DNA of 64,000 nt from Caenispirillum bisanense (GTDB lineage Bacteria > Pseudomonadota > Alphaproteobacteria > Rhodospirillales > UBA2165). The DNA is taken from positions 47,674 to 111,673 of the forward strand of contig CAMDWJ010000011.1 of NCBI GenBank assembly GCA_945877815.1, written 5' to 3'. The first letter of the stretch is position 1; each line of letters begins with the position of its first letter. Positions 9,575-18,115 of this stretch are shown piece by piece. A model generated the notes under the pieces. The model did not search any database and was not told the origin of the DNA. It saw only the letters and a program-made list of their open reading frames with translations. The translations under genes and the position numbers were made by a program.

Positions 9575-10009
9575 TTAGGTATCTTGGCCGCTCGCCTCAC
9601 CCATCATGCCTTGTGGCCTAGCGCCCTTCATCGGCATCCTTCCCGCTCCGGGCGTTTGCGCAGTTCGGCGGTCGGAAGTGACGGACGATACTCCCGGACG
9701 CGCCAAGACGCCCAACTTGTCGAGCGTTCCCTTGTCGGGTTCGCCGGTGACGGGCAAATGGTGCTGGCCTTGATAGGTGCGGATCGCCGCGTGCGTCGCG
9801 TCACCGAGCACGCCGTCGATGGCGACGGCGATGCCTTGCTTGTTCAGCGAATTTTGAAGCGCACTGACGGTCGAGGGACTGAAGGAAGTCTCTTGTGCGA
9901 CCGGATCTGTCTGGGCAACAGCAAGCCGATGATTGGGCGCCACCGCCAGCATCGCCGCGAAGCCGAATACAAGAGCAACGGTTCGTACGCTTAAATGCGT
10001 GGCTTTCAT
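9575..10009 (-). CDS. Secreted peptidoglycan-binding-domain protein
   Basis: 144 residues with a signal peptide (cleavage near LAVAQ). Residues about 45-95 are a PG_binding_1 domain: STVSALQNSLNKQGI, then DGVLGDATHAAIRTYQ and GTLDKLG. The tail turns Met/Gly-rich (GRMPMKGARPQGMMG) just before the TAA stop, and the Met-rich character resumes in the same frame after it, which supports a broken single gene. It is within the copper operon, 39 bases after the CusF-like gene. A role as a periplasmic metal-binding protein tethered to the wall is inference. Confidence 0.75.
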   Translation of the reverse strand: MKATHLSVRTVALVFGFAAMLAVAPNHRLAVAQTDPVAQETSFSPSTVSALQNSLNKQGIAVAIDGVLGDATHAAIRTYQGQHHLPVTGEPDKGTLDKLGVLARPGVSSVTSDRRTAQTPGAGRMPMKGARPQGMMGEASGQDT

Positions 10010-10048
10010 TTCATTTCTCCATTGTCAGGACGACAGGACGCGTCGGGT

Positions 10049-10408
10049 TTATTTGGCCGGCTCGATCGACAGCAATGTCAGCGCGCCGCCGCCCTGGCGC
10101 ACTGTAAATTTCACTTTGTTGCCGACCGCGATCTGGTCGAGCATCGCCGGGTCGGCCACCTGAAAGACCATCGTCATTGCCTCCATGTCGAGTTCTTGGA
10201 TCGGGCCGTGGCGCAAGGTCACCTTTTTCGTCGCCTTGTCGATCTTGCGGACCTCGCCTTCGCCCGTTCCGGTCGGTGTCGGCGCTTGGGCAAAAAGATC
10301 GAAACGCGCCTCGTCGGCGTGGTTCGATTTTACCTGCCCGGCCGCGAGTAGGAATGCTGTGAAGAGGCCAAGTATCGCGACCGCCGATTTTTTCGAATTA
10401 TTTTTCAT
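10049..10408 (-). CDS. CusF-like periplasmic copper-binding protein
   Basis: Small exported protein of 119 residues with an N-terminal hydrophobic signal (LGLFTAFLLAAG). The C-terminal 70 residues match the CusF family of Cu(I)/Ag(I) chaperones: GEVRKIDKATKKVTLRHGPI then MEAMTMVFQV. The metal ligands correspond to His67, Met78 and Met80; the Trp that caps the metal in E. coli CusF is replaced here by the Met75 region. It lies between the cupredoxin and the peptidoglycan-binding gene of the csoR operon, with short gaps. Confidence 0.88.
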   Translation of the reverse strand: MKNNSKKSAVAILGLFTAFLLAAGQVKSNHADEARFDLFAQAPTPTGTGEGEVRKIDKATKKVTLRHGPIQELDMEAMTMVFQVADPAMLDQIAVGNKVKFTVRQGGGALTLLSIEPAK

Positions 10409-10430
10409 AACTCTTGCTCCTCAATGCGCG

Positions 10431-10925
10431 TCAGCGAACGGAAATCTTGCCCTTCATTCCGCCGCTGAAATGGCCGGGGATCAAGCAAGCGAAACCGATT
10501 TCCCAGGTTCCTGCCTTGGTGAAGCGCCAGACAAGTTCAGCGGACTTTCCGGGCTCGACGGAGACTGCATTGGGATCGTCGTGCTCCATCTCAGGGAACT
10601 TCTCCATGACCGCCGCGTGCTTCGTCAGCTCATCGGCGGTTCCGAGCACGAATTCATGTTTGATCTCGCCGGAATTCTTGACAACGAATTTCACGGTTTG
10701 CCCCTTGGCGACGTTGATTAGCGCTGGCTTGAAACGCATCTGGTCGGTCATCGCCACCTCGATGGTCCTGATGTTGCGTGCCTTGAGATCGCCGGGCTCG
10801 CCCATGGCGGCCGCGTGGCCGTCGTAGTGCTCGACGGGCTTTTCATCGTGACTGTGACTCGGTTCGGAAAACAATAGCGCCGGCACTGCCGTGAGAATCG
10901 CGGCGGATAGATAAAAAATGCGCAT
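10431..10925 (-). CDS. Exported cupredoxin-domain copper protein
   Basis: 164 residues with a signal peptide and a His-rich stretch (SHSHDEKPVEHYDGH) before a plastocyanin/azurin-like domain. The type 1 copper ligands are all visible: His90 (IKHEFVLG), Cys147, His152 and Met157 in ACLIPGHFSGGMKG. The fold signature KFVVKNSGEIKHE is typical of copper-resistance-associated cupredoxins. It would act in the periplasm as a copper carrier or electron partner for the multicopper oxidase that precedes it in the operon (33-base gap). Confidence 0.9.
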   Translation of the reverse strand: MRIFYLSAAILTAVPALLFSEPSHSHDEKPVEHYDGHAAAMGEPGDLKARNIRTIEVAMTDQMRFKPALINVAKGQTVKFVVKNSGEIKHEFVLGTADELTKHAAVMEKFPEMEHDDPNAVSVEPGKSAELVWRFTKAGTWEIGFACLIPGHFSGGMKGKISVR

Positions 10926-10958
10926 CAGAATTTCTCCTGCAGAATTTCGTTGGTCTAA

Positions 10959-12236
10959 CTAGGCTTTGAGTTCATATGCCACGGTGCCTTTGGGATGGTC
11001 GTACCAGCCCGGATCGGCGAAGTCGCCTCGGCGCAGTCCATCGCGAACCTTCGCGACCGTAAACATGCCACCCATTTCGATGGGGCCGAACGGCCCGGTT
11101 CCGGTCATCATGGGAAGTGTGTTTTCGGGAAGCGGCATTTCCATGCCGCCCATATCTGCCATGCCGCGTTCACCCATGGTCATGAAGTCGGGCACAAGCG
11201 TCACCATGCGGCGAGCGAGCCCGCGATGATCGACGCCGATCATTGTCGGGACGCTATGACCCATGGGTCCCATCGTGTGATGCGATTTGTGGCAATGGAA
11301 CGCCCAGTCGCCGGGGGCATTTGCCGTGAACTCGATGGCGCGCATGGCGCCGACAGGAATATCGGTCGTGACCTCGGGCCATCGCGCGCTCTCCTTTACC
11401 CAACCGCCATCGGTGCCGGTCACCTCGAAATCGTAGCCGTGCAGATGGATCGGGTGATTGGTCATGGTGAGATTGCCCATGCGGATGCGCACCCGGTCGC
11501 CTTTTGCGATGACCAGGGGATCGATTCCCGGAAAGACGCGGCTGTTCCAGCCCCACAGATTGAATTCGGTCATCGTGGCGATTTTCGGCGTATAGCTGCC
11601 GGGCTCGATGTCGTAGGCGTTGATTAGAAACGCGAAGTCGCGATCAACTCGATGTTGATTTGCGTCGCGCGGATGCACGATGAACAGGCCCATCATGCCC
11701 ATCGCCATTTGCACCATCTCGTCGGCATGGGGGTGGTACATGAACGTCCCGCTTTTAGTCAGCTCGAACTCGTAGACATAGGTTTTGCCGACCGGAATTT
11801 GCGGCTGCGTCAATCCGCCGACACCGTCCATCCCACTCGGCAATAAAATCCCATGCCAATGAATCGTGGTGTGTTCGGGCAGCTTGTTGGTAACGAAAAA
11901 ACGAACCTTGTCGCCTTCGACCGCTTCGATCGTCGGTCCGGGGCTTTGCCCGTTGTAACCCCACAGGTTCGCCTTCATGCCGGGGGCCATTTCGCGCACG
12001 ACTGGTTCGGCCACCAGATGGAATTCCTTCCAGCCGTTATTCATGCGCCAGGGTGCCGACCAGCCGTTGAGTGTGACCACTGGGTTGAACGGTCGGCCGG
12101 TTGACGGTGCCTTCGGTACTTCGGTATTGGGGCCACCGGGATAGGCGGGCTCAGGTGCGGCGGCCAGGGCCGCGCGTCCGACGGATGCGACGGCCATCGC
12201 GGCAGCGCCGGTAAGAAGTGTGCGACGTGTGAACAT
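10959..12236 (-). CDS. Tat-exported multicopper oxidase (CopA/CueO type)
   Basis: Periplasmic oxidase that probably oxidises Cu(I) to the less toxic Cu(II). It has a twin-arginine signal (TRRTLLTGAAAMAVA) and the copper ligands of three cupredoxin domains: HWHGILLPSGMDG, MYHPHADEM, HPIHLHGYDF and HCHKSHHTMG. The C-terminal part is Met-rich (GMADMGGMEMPLP), common in copper-tolerance oxidases. An upstream in-frame ATG exists at 12248; I prefer 12236 because GGAGA lies 5 bases before it and the Tat motif then sits right at the N-terminus. About 425 residues. It is followed by the cupredoxin gene and preceded by the TolC-like gene (21-base gap). Confidence 0.93.
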   Translation of the reverse strand: MFTRRTLLTGAAAMAVASVGRAALAAAPEPAYPGGPNTEVPKAPSTGRPFNPVVTLNGWSAPWRMNNGWKEFHLVAEPVVREMAPGMKANLWGYNGQSPGPTIEAVEGDKVRFFVTNKLPEHTTIHWHGILLPSGMDGVGGLTQPQIPVGKTYVYEFELTKSGTFMYHPHADEMVQMAMGMMGLFIVHPRDANQHRVDRDFAFLINAYDIEPGSYTPKIATMTEFNLWGWNSRVFPGIDPLVIAKGDRVRIRMGNLTMTNHPIHLHGYDFEVTGTDGGWVKESARWPEVTTDIPVGAMRAIEFTANAPGDWAFHCHKSHHTMGPMGHSVPTMIGVDHRGLARRMVTLVPDFMTMGERGMADMGGMEMPLPENTLPMMTGTGPFGPIEMGGMFTVAKVRDGLRRGDFADPGWYDHPKGTVAYELKA

Positions 12237-12257
12237 TTCGGTCTCCATTCCAGATCT

Positions 12258-13670
12258 TCAGTCGGCGCCGCCGGCGAGCGCGCCCAGCGACGACGGTTCG
12301 CTGGCGCGGGGTGCGGTGTCGGCGACGGCAACGAAACGCAGGTCGGTCTCAGCCAGCCAGAATTCGCGTTGAGCTTCGATCGCGGCTATGACACTGCCAA
12401 TCTGATCGCGTGCATCGGCGAGCAGTTCGAACACGCCGATCAGCATGCCATTGAATCTTAGCGTTGTTTCTTCGGCAATCTGCTTACGTAACGGCAACAC
12501 TTCCTTCTGGAAATGGAGTGCCAGATCGTGTGCTGTGCGATAATCGATATAGGTTTCGCGAACCTCCGAACGCGCCTTGATTGCAAGCTCGGCAAGCCTG
12601 TCGGCCGCTTGCATATAGATGTATTCTGCCCGTGCGACTTTGGTGTCGCCCCAATCGAATATTGGGATTTCCAGTGAGATTTCATATCCCGTTTGACCGG
12701 CCTGGCCCGTCGCGCTGTTGCGGAAATAGCTTGTCTCCAAGACGTTCACGAACCGCGTCGCTTTGGTCAGGCCGAGCGATTTTGCGAGGCCCGCGATTTC
12801 CGCCTTGCCCATCCTGATGTCGAAGCGCTCGGCGATCGCGCGTGCTTCCATGTCGCCGACATCGACCGTTTGGTCCGGCGACTCGGGCAGACGGTCGGGA
12901 AGCTTGAAGGCGAGATCGCCCCCCCAAACGCCGAGAAGTCGGGCGAGGCGTTCGCGTTCATGCGATGCGATGCGTCGTGCATTGGCGATGCGACCGACGA
13001 TCTCGGCATAGAAGATCTGCTGGCGCATATAATCGAGTGTGCTCCAATTTCCCGCAGCGCGCAGCCGTCGCGCGAATTCGACGCGGATATCGGCCGCCTC
13101 CTTCACCTGCTCGATATAGCTCGCCGCTTGCTGTGTCGCGACGGCCCGATACCAGGCACGGCGTATATCGGCGACGAAGGTGATCACGTCGTTCGCTGCC
13201 TTCATCTGGGCTTGCTCGAACCGGCGTTCTTCGATGTTGCGCGCGAGCGGCAGGGTGAGCACACCGAGAAGATTGAGCGAGAATTTCCGCTCGATATCCA
13301 GATCGTCGTTGCGGCTCAGCCGCTTGAACGAGAATCCAGGGTTAGGCAACCGACTGGCCTGGGCGAGATCTGACGCGGCGAGACCAAGTTCGCCGTAGGC
13401 CGCCTGTAGGCCGCGATTATTGAGCAATCCGAGTTTTACGGCATCGTCGACGTTGAGTGGCCTGCTCAAGAGTTCATCGACAGCACCACGAACGGCCGCG
13501 CGATCTTCGTCGGATTTTATCCAGGTGATCGGGGCGCCGGTATGCGGCTGGGTCAGCGAGGCGACCTTTTCGAAACCTTGATCGGCGGTTGTGCCGGTGC
13601 AACCCACGAACAGGGTAAGAGTGAACACGAGCGGTATCGACCTGGCTGCAACGAGTATCTGATTTTTCAT
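12258..13670 (-). CDS. TolC/CusC-family outer-membrane efflux lipoprotein
   Basis: Outer-membrane factor of the TolC superfamily, 470 residues from the start chosen here. It opens with a lipoprotein signal (lipobox FVGC, Cys24) and contains two OEP repeats with long helices (AVKLGLLNNRGLQAAYGELG; IPIFDWGDTKVARAEYIYMQ). The frame is open upstream to 13805, but that stretch lacks signal-peptide character and overlaps the preceding gene; the ATG at 13670 directly follows GGGGTTGGCC. No inner-membrane RND pump or adaptor is present in the operon, so it would have to work with components encoded elsewhere. Confidence 0.9.
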   Translation of the reverse strand: MKNQILVAARSIPLVFTLTLFVGCTGTTADQGFEKVASLTQPHTGAPITWIKSDEDRAAVRGAVDELLSRPLNVDDAVKLGLLNNRGLQAAYGELGLAASDLAQASRLPNPGFSFKRLSRNDDLDIERKFSLNLLGVLTLPLARNIEERRFEQAQMKAANDVITFVADIRRAWYRAVATQQAASYIEQVKEAADIRVEFARRLRAAGNWSTLDYMRQQIFYAEIVGRIANARRIASHERERLARLLGVWGGDLAFKLPDRLPESPDQTVDVGDMEARAIAERFDIRMGKAEIAGLAKSLGLTKATRFVNVLETSYFRNSATGQAGQTGYEISLEIPIFDWGDTKVARAEYIYMQAADRLAELAIKARSEVRETYIDYRTAHDLALHFQKEVLPLRKQIAEETTLRFNGMLIGVFELLADARDQIGSVIAAIEAQREFWLAETDLRFVAVADTAPRASEPSSLGALAGGAD

Positions 13671-13680
13671 GGCCAACCCC

Positions 13681-14055
13681 CTAATGTCCGTGGCCCGGCA
13701 TGGGCGCGATATCGACCGGCATTCTGGGTCTGGCCTCAGGTGCCGGTTGCTCCGGGGCATTGATTGCGATGGGTGCGGAGGCGATGGGCGGTGTCGGCTT
13801 TGCAATATCCCTCACTGAACCGGTATGACCGCCGACTGACCGGACCGTATCGTTGACGGACCGCCAGTTCGCGATCTCATCGTTCCGAAACGGACGATAT
13901 CCTTCGAACGCCGATTGGTAGGCGAGCGGTATAGCACTCGGGGCCGGGCTCAAGGGATCGGTGAGCGCAGTTTGCGCGCGTGCGGGCGCGATGGCGAGCG
14001 CAACGAGCGCTACCGCCCTGACAGTAAGAGACAGCATGTGACGTGAGAATGGCAT
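13681..14055 (-). CDS. Small exported protein of metal-resistance operon, unknown function
   Basis: 124 residues with a signal peptide (LTVRAVALVALAIAPARAQ). The mature part has AYQSAFEGYRPFRNDEIANW and a Pro/Ala-rich, His-ending tail (PMPGHGH). The segment YRPFRDEx-WRxVNDxVxxVGGH is a pattern I associate with small proteins next to heavy-metal efflux genes. The ATG at 14055 follows GGGGTTGGCC, the same context as the next gene's start; a longer frame to 14112 is less likely because it would bury the signal peptide. Its stop is 10 bases before the TolC-like start. Confidence 0.75.
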   Translation of the reverse strand: MPFSRHMLSLTVRAVALVALAIAPARAQTALTDPLSPAPSAIPLAYQSAFEGYRPFRNDEIANWRSVNDTVRSVGGHTGSVRDIAKPTPPIASAPIAINAPEQPAPEARPRMPVDIAPMPGHGH

Positions 14056-14131
14056 GGCCAACCCCGCAAAAGACAGTGACTCGATGGAACGCGCTGACAC
14101 GCGCACCATCATCCGAACGTTGGTATCGGAA

Positions 14132-14521
14132 TCACGCGCGCGGAGGGGCTATCGGAGGTTTCGTGGTGCGTATGACGGCGGATAGACTCGCCGTGGCCGG
14201 AATGACGTGCGTCGATGGTGTCGGCAACTCGATCGAAGGAGCGAGAAGCATCGCGGCATGGCAGATGGGATGAAGTTTGCATGGGCCGCATGGATCTGAG
14301 GCCGGCTGATCGTTCGCCTGCGCATCGTCATGGTCGCAGTCGTGCTCTTGAACATCGGCATGTGCATGAGCATGCCGCGTCTGATGGGTATTTTCGCCGT
14401 GCGACGAATCGGCAATCGCCATGTTCATGCCTGCCGAATGCGAAAGCGGCACGAAGATGACAGCGAGCGCGATGATCAAGGTGAGAAAAACGCGCGGAGG
14501 TAAGGTGTAAATCCGTCGCAT
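14132..14521 (-). CDS. His-rich membrane/periplasmic protein of copper operon (DUF2946-like)
   Basis: 129 residues. There is an N-terminal hydrophobic segment (VFLTLIIALAVIFVPLSHSAG), then a His/Asp-rich stretch (HQTRHAHAHADVQEHDCDHD) and a CGPCKLHPICHAAML motif that could bind metal, followed by a second weakly hydrophobic region. This resembles DUF2946-type proteins found beside copper genes, but I am not certain. It starts 2 bases after the csoR stop, so translation is probably coupled to the regulator. Confidence 0.75.
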   Translation of the reverse strand: MRRIYTLPPRVFLTLIIALAVIFVPLSHSAGMNMAIADSSHGENTHQTRHAHAHADVQEHDCDHDDAQANDQPASDPCGPCKLHPICHAAMLLAPSIELPTPSTHVIPATASLSAVIRTTKPPIAPPRA

Positions 14522-14523
14522 GG

Positions 14524-14799
14524 CTATTTGCCGGCGCGGCTGAGCACGTCGAGTAGCTCGGTTATCTTGCGGCCCTGCTCGTCCTTATCGCCCGATGCGA
14601 TCGCGTGCACGACGCAATGCTCGACATGATCGCGCAGAATTTCCTCTTCGACCCGATTGAGGGCGGCGCGCGCCGCCGCGATCTGGGTGATCACATCGAT
14701 GCAATAGCGATCTTCGGTCACCATGCGCGATATGCCGCGCACTTGTCCTTCGATGCGATTGAGCCGGGTGAGGCATTTGTTCTTGATGGAATCTTGCAC
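14524..14799 (-). CDS. csoR: CsoR-family copper-sensing transcriptional repressor
   Basis: Copper(I)-responsive repressor of the CsoR/RcnR family, 91 residues, all-helical. The Cu(I) ligand set of CsoR is complete: Cys33, His58 and Cys62, with the spacing (25 and 4 residues) of characterised CsoR proteins, which separates it from RcnR (Ni/Co) and FrmR (formaldehyde). The N-terminal LTRLNRIEGQVRGI is the family hallmark. It is the first gene of the copper operon, and a near-palindromic G-tract operator lies 9 bases upstream of its start, so autoregulation is likely. Confidence 0.92.
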   Translation of the reverse strand: MQDSIKNKCLTRLNRIEGQVRGISRMVTEDRYCIDVITQIAAARAALNRVEEEILRDHVEHCVVHAIASGDKDEQGRKITELLDVLSRAGK

Positions 14800-14807
14800 G
14801 ACTCTTT

Positions 14808-14824
14808 ATACCCTATAGGGGTAT
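14808..14824. promoter_or_regulatory. CsoR-type operator upstream of csoR
   Basis: The 17-base sequence ATACCCTATAGGGGTAT is an imperfect palindrome centred on TATAG, with C-tract and G-tract arms flanked by ATA/TAT. This is the known form of CsoR-family operators. It lies immediately upstream of csoR, where it would overlap the promoter of the operon running down to 9245. Confidence 0.8.
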
Positions 14825-15070
14825 TGGCGGCAAGCTCGAATGTTGGCGGGAATTTCGCTCGTTCTCGGCGCGCTCCGTCGTGCCATCGCCGCTTGCGTTA
14901 GATCTCGCGGCAGATCCGCCGACCGTTTGAATTGCGGTAACAAACGCGTGTGCAGGCTATTATGTGATCGAAATCGTCACCGGGATCATCGATATTTAGG
15001 CTCGTACTTCCCGCCTCGCGCGCATATTGGCGTTCCGGTTATTTGCGGAATAACGAAGAGGGCATACAGT

Positions 15071-15451
15071 TTGAGCGACCGCCTCGATATTCTGCTCGTT
15101 GAAGACGACGACCTCGTCATGAGGTCGTTTTCCGACATGCTCCGCGATATGGGACACGATGTTTTCGAAGCGCCCGCGGCACCTGAGGCGCTTGCCTGGC
15201 TGGATAAAAATCGCAGCCTTGATGTGTTGATCACGGATATTGATTTGTCCGGAATGGATGGCCGCGAGTTGGTGCGCCAGGCGCGTCGCCTCGTTCCCGC
15301 TCTGCGCGTCATCTATTCCAGCGGCCACCGGGCCGAGAAAATCCCCGATCTTGGGTCCGATCCCTTGGCGCGGTTCCTGCAAAAGCCGTTAGGGTCCATG
15401 GAGGTCGACGCAGTGTTTCGAAGCCTACACGCCAACGCGCACAATCTTTAG
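15071..15451 (+). CDS. Receiver-only response regulator
   Basis: 126-residue single REC domain with no output domain. Phosphorylation residues are present: acidic pair Asp12/Asp13 (LLVEDDD), phosphoacceptor Asp56 (LITDIDLSG) and Lys105 (FLQKPLG). I chose the TTG at 15071, which has GAAGAGGG 8 bases upstream and puts the first beta strand in its normal place. The longer open frame back to 14840 overlaps the csoR promoter region and encodes nothing domain-like. No histidine kinase lies next to it. It resembles the receivers used in hybrid-kinase relays. Confidence 0.82.
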   Translation: MSDRLDILLVEDDDLVMRSFSDMLRDMGHDVFEAPAAPEALAWLDKNRSLDVLITDIDLSGMDGRELVRQARRLVPALRVIYSSGHRAEKIPDLGSDPLARFLQKPLGSMEVDAVFRSLHANAHNL

Positions 15452-15474
15452 AGAAATCCGAAATTTCGGGTGCG

Positions 15475-15945
15475 TCAGGTCAACTCGGCGATCGTGGCGT
15501 TCAACATCGCTGTCGCGTCGGCGGGGCGGATATGGATCTGCAGGCCGCGCTGGCCTGCATTGAGGAAGATGCGCTCGGGTGCACAGCCAGCGCGATCGAT
15601 CGCGGCCGGCACCTTGCGACGCTGTCCGAACGGGCTGATCCCGCCGACGTGATATCCGGTGGCGCGTTCGGCATCGGCGGGATTCATCATCTGCGCCGAC
15701 TTGCCGCCCAGAGCCGCGGCGAGCTTCTTCATATTCACCTCGCGGTCGGACGGCACCATCACGCAGACCGGTTTGCCGTCCACCAGGGCCATCAGCGTCT
15801 TGACCACCAGATGCGGGGATACGCCCAGGCTTTCGGCCGCTTGCATCCCGATATGCTCCGCGGCGGGATCGTAGTCGTAGGTGCGCAATTCGAAGGTGAC
15901 GCTAGCCGCGTCGAGGGCGTCCGTAGCCCGGGTTTTCTTGGCCAT
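15475..15945 (-). CDS. ybaK: Cys-tRNA(Pro)/aminoacyl-tRNA deacylase (YbaK/EbsC family)
   Basis: Trans-editing enzyme hydrolysing mischarged Cys-tRNA(Pro). 156 residues, normal length. Family features: MAKKTRATDALDAASV at the N-terminus, then LVVKTLMALVDGKPVCVMVP with the conserved Lys, VNMKKLAAALGGKSAQMM, and GYHVGGISPFGQRRKVP, the YbaK substrate-site signature. It stands alone between convergent and divergent neighbours. Confidence 0.93.
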   Translation of the reverse strand: MAKKTRATDALDAASVTFELRTYDYDPAAEHIGMQAAESLGVSPHLVVKTLMALVDGKPVCVMVPSDREVNMKKLAAALGGKSAQMMNPADAERATGYHVGGISPFGQRRKVPAAIDRAGCAPERIFLNAGQRGLQIHIRPADATAMLNATIAELT

Positions 15946-16102
15946 AGTGATCCTTCTACCCCTCAGGCGTGTGGCTGACTCACAAGCCGTTTCATCCTAC
16001 AGGGGCTGATTTTCGGAGCCGAGGGGAACATATAGAGACGGCCAGCATTATAGATTCTGCTTAAAATGGCTTCGGGCCAGTGCGCGACCAGGATGGGCAC
16101 CC

Positions 16103-18115
16103 ATGACAGACGGCCAGACACTCAAAGAAACATCCGCGGACGTGATCGAGGATGCCAGGAATTCCGCCGCGCACGAGGAAGAAGGGGCCGAGGCCGCCTG
16201 GCAGACCGCGCGTGATGCGGCGCGCGAAGCGGCCAACCTGCCCGAGGAGGTGACCAATCTCGCCGATCCCGAGGCTTCGCGGCGCAGCTATCTGTTGCGG
16301 CGCTATTGGTACAGCGCACGCGGATTTTGGGGAAAGAGCGGCGATCGTTTGGCTTGGCTGCTGTCTGCCGGTGTTGTCACGCTTATCTTGCTCGCTTTGG
16401 CCGCACAATATGGGGTAAATCTGTGGAACCGGATAACCTTCGACGCACTCGAAAAGAAGGATGCCGGCACGGTCCTCCTGTACGCTGGATTGTTCGTGCT
16501 GCTGGCGATCGCCAGCGTCAGCTTCAGTGTCGCCAATGTCTACGTCCGTATGACGATCCAGCGCCGCTGGCGCGCCTGGCTGAACAATCACGTCGTCGAT
16601 CGATGGCTGCAGCATGGCCGTTACTACCAGCTCAATCTCGTCGCCGGCGATCATGACAATCCTGAATACCGCATCGCGCAGGATCTGCGCGTCGCCTCGG
16701 ACGCCCCGGTCGATTTCACCGTCGGCGTGATTTCCGCAGCCTTGTCGGCGGCGACTTTCATTACGGTATTGTGGACCATCGGCGGCTCCCTGTCTTTCGA
16801 GATTGGGGGCTTCGCGGCGACGATCCCGGGCTTCCTGGTGATCGCCGCCATCGTCTATTCCGGTCTCGCCAGCGGCTTGATGGCCTTGATCGGCCGCCGC
16901 TTCGTGGCCGTGTCTGAAAATGTGAACCAGACCGAGGCCGACTATCGCTATGAATTGACCCGCGTGCGCGAAAACGGGGAAAGCATCGCGCTGATGGACG
17001 GCGAGCAGGAGGAGCGCTCCGGTCTCGATCGTTCGCTCAAGAAAGTGCTGCGCGGCTGGCGCGAATTGTGCGGCCAGCATATGCGCACCACGATCGTGTC
17101 CCAGGGGAGCTGGCTAGTGGCACCGGTGATCCCGGTAATCCTTTGCGCCCCCAAATTTCTCGACGGCACCATGAGCCTTGGCACCGTGATGCAGGCGGCC
17201 TCGGCTTTCACCATCGTGCAGGCCGCATTCGGCTTGCTGGTCGACAATTATCCGCGCCTCGCCGATTGGAGCGCCAGTGCGCGGCGCATCGCTTCGCTGA
17301 TGGTGTCCTTGGACGCGCTCGAACGTGCCGAGACCGGCGACGGTATCGGCCGCATCAACCGCGAGGCAAAAGGCAGCGCGGTTGACGACGTGGCGATACT
17401 CCTGCGCGATCTGTCGGTCACGCTCGATGACGGCACGGCAGTGATCGGCGATGCCGAGGTGGCGATCAAGCAGGGCGAACGCGTGCTCGTGGCCGGAGAA
17501 TCCGGAACCGGCAAGAGTGTCTTGGTGCGCGCCATCGCGGGCCTGTGGCCGTGGGGTGAGGGTAGTATCGAAATCCGCGCCGGCGCCAATCTGTTCATGT
17601 TGCCGCAACGGCCCTACGTGCCGACCGGTACACTCCGCCGCGCCGCGGCCTATCCTTCGGCGGCAGAACATTGGACGCTGGATGAGATCGCTGAGGCTTT
17701 CGAGAATTGCGGACTGGAGCATTTGACCGGCCGGCTCGAGGAAGCGGCGCCGTGGGATCAAACCCTGTCCGGCGGCGAGAAGCAGCGTCTCGCCTTTGTC
17801 CGGCTGTTCCTGCATCGCCCCGATATCGTGGTGTTCGACGAGGCGACCTCGGCGCTCGACCCGTCCAGCCAAGATACCTTGATGGGATTGGTCTGCACCG
17901 TGCTTAAGGATGCCACGTTGATCAGCGTCGGCCATCGACCCGAGCTTGAGGCTTTTCACAGCCGCAAGATCGTGCTTGAACGTCGTCTTGGCGCCGCACA
18001 CTTCGTCAGCGACGTCCTGTTGATCAGTCCGCCCGGGCGCGAGCGGCTGTTGCGACGCTGGCTGCGTCGGCGCAAATCGAAGAAAGCCCCGCAGAAGGGG
18101 CGTGCAACTTCGTGA
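16103..18115 (+). CDS. ABC transporter with fused permease and ATPase (YddA/SbmA-BacA-like)
   Basis: Inner-membrane half-transporter of 670 residues. The first 60 residues are acidic and soluble. Residues about 85-390 are the SbmA/BacA-like membrane domain (ABC_membrane_2) with RRWRAWLNNHVVDRW and DNPEYRIAQDLR. The C-terminal ATPase has Walker A GESGTGKS (about 464-471), signature LSGGEKQR (555-562) and Walker [13 protein letters not shown]. Relatives move peptides, B12 or very-long-chain acyl groups. Start: ATG at 16103. It precedes the TPR-CHAT genes with a 162-base gap; an operon link is possible but unproven. Confidence 0.9.
   Translation: MTDGQTLKETSADVIEDARNSAAHEEEGAEAAWQTARDAAREAANLPEEVTNLADPEASRRSYLLRRYWYSARGFWGKSGDRLAWLLSAGVVTLILLALAAQYGVNLWNRITFDALEKKDAGTVLLYAGLFVLLAIASVSFSVANVYVRMTIQRRWRAWLNNHVVDRWLQHGRYYQLNLVAGDHDNPEYRIAQDLRVASDAPVDFTVGVISAALSAATFITVLWTIGGSLSFEIGGFAATIPGFLVIAAIVYSGLASGLMALIGRRFVAVSENVNQTEADYRYELTRVRENGESIALMDGEQEERSGLDRSLKKVLRGWRELCGQHMRTTIVSQGSWLVAPVIPVILCAPKFLDGTMSLGTVMQAASAFTIVQAAFGLLVDNYPRLADWSASARRIASLMVSLDALERAETGDGIGRINREAKGSAVDDVAILLRDLSVTLDDGTAVIGDAEVAIKQGERVLVAGESGTGKSVLVRAIAGLWPWGEGSIEIRAGANLFMLPQRPYVPTGTLRRAAAYPSAAEHWTLDEIAEAFENCGLEHLTGRLEEAAPWDQTLSGGEKQRLAFVRLFLHRPDIVVFDEATSALDPSSQDTLMGLVCTVLKDATLISVGHRPELEAFHSRKIVLERRLGAAHFVSDVLLISPPGRERLLRRWLRRRKSKKAPQKGRATS

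Noticed and set aside
12258..14112. Longer upstream starts for the TolC-like and small exported proteins (13805 and 14112)
   Set aside because: The extra residues are Arg/Pro/Ser-rich and displace clear signal peptides; the downstream ATGs have better context.
14840..15070. N-terminal extension of the receiver protein at 15071
   Set aside because: It encodes a low-complexity basic/Cys-containing stretch, and a good ribosome site precedes the TTG at 15071.
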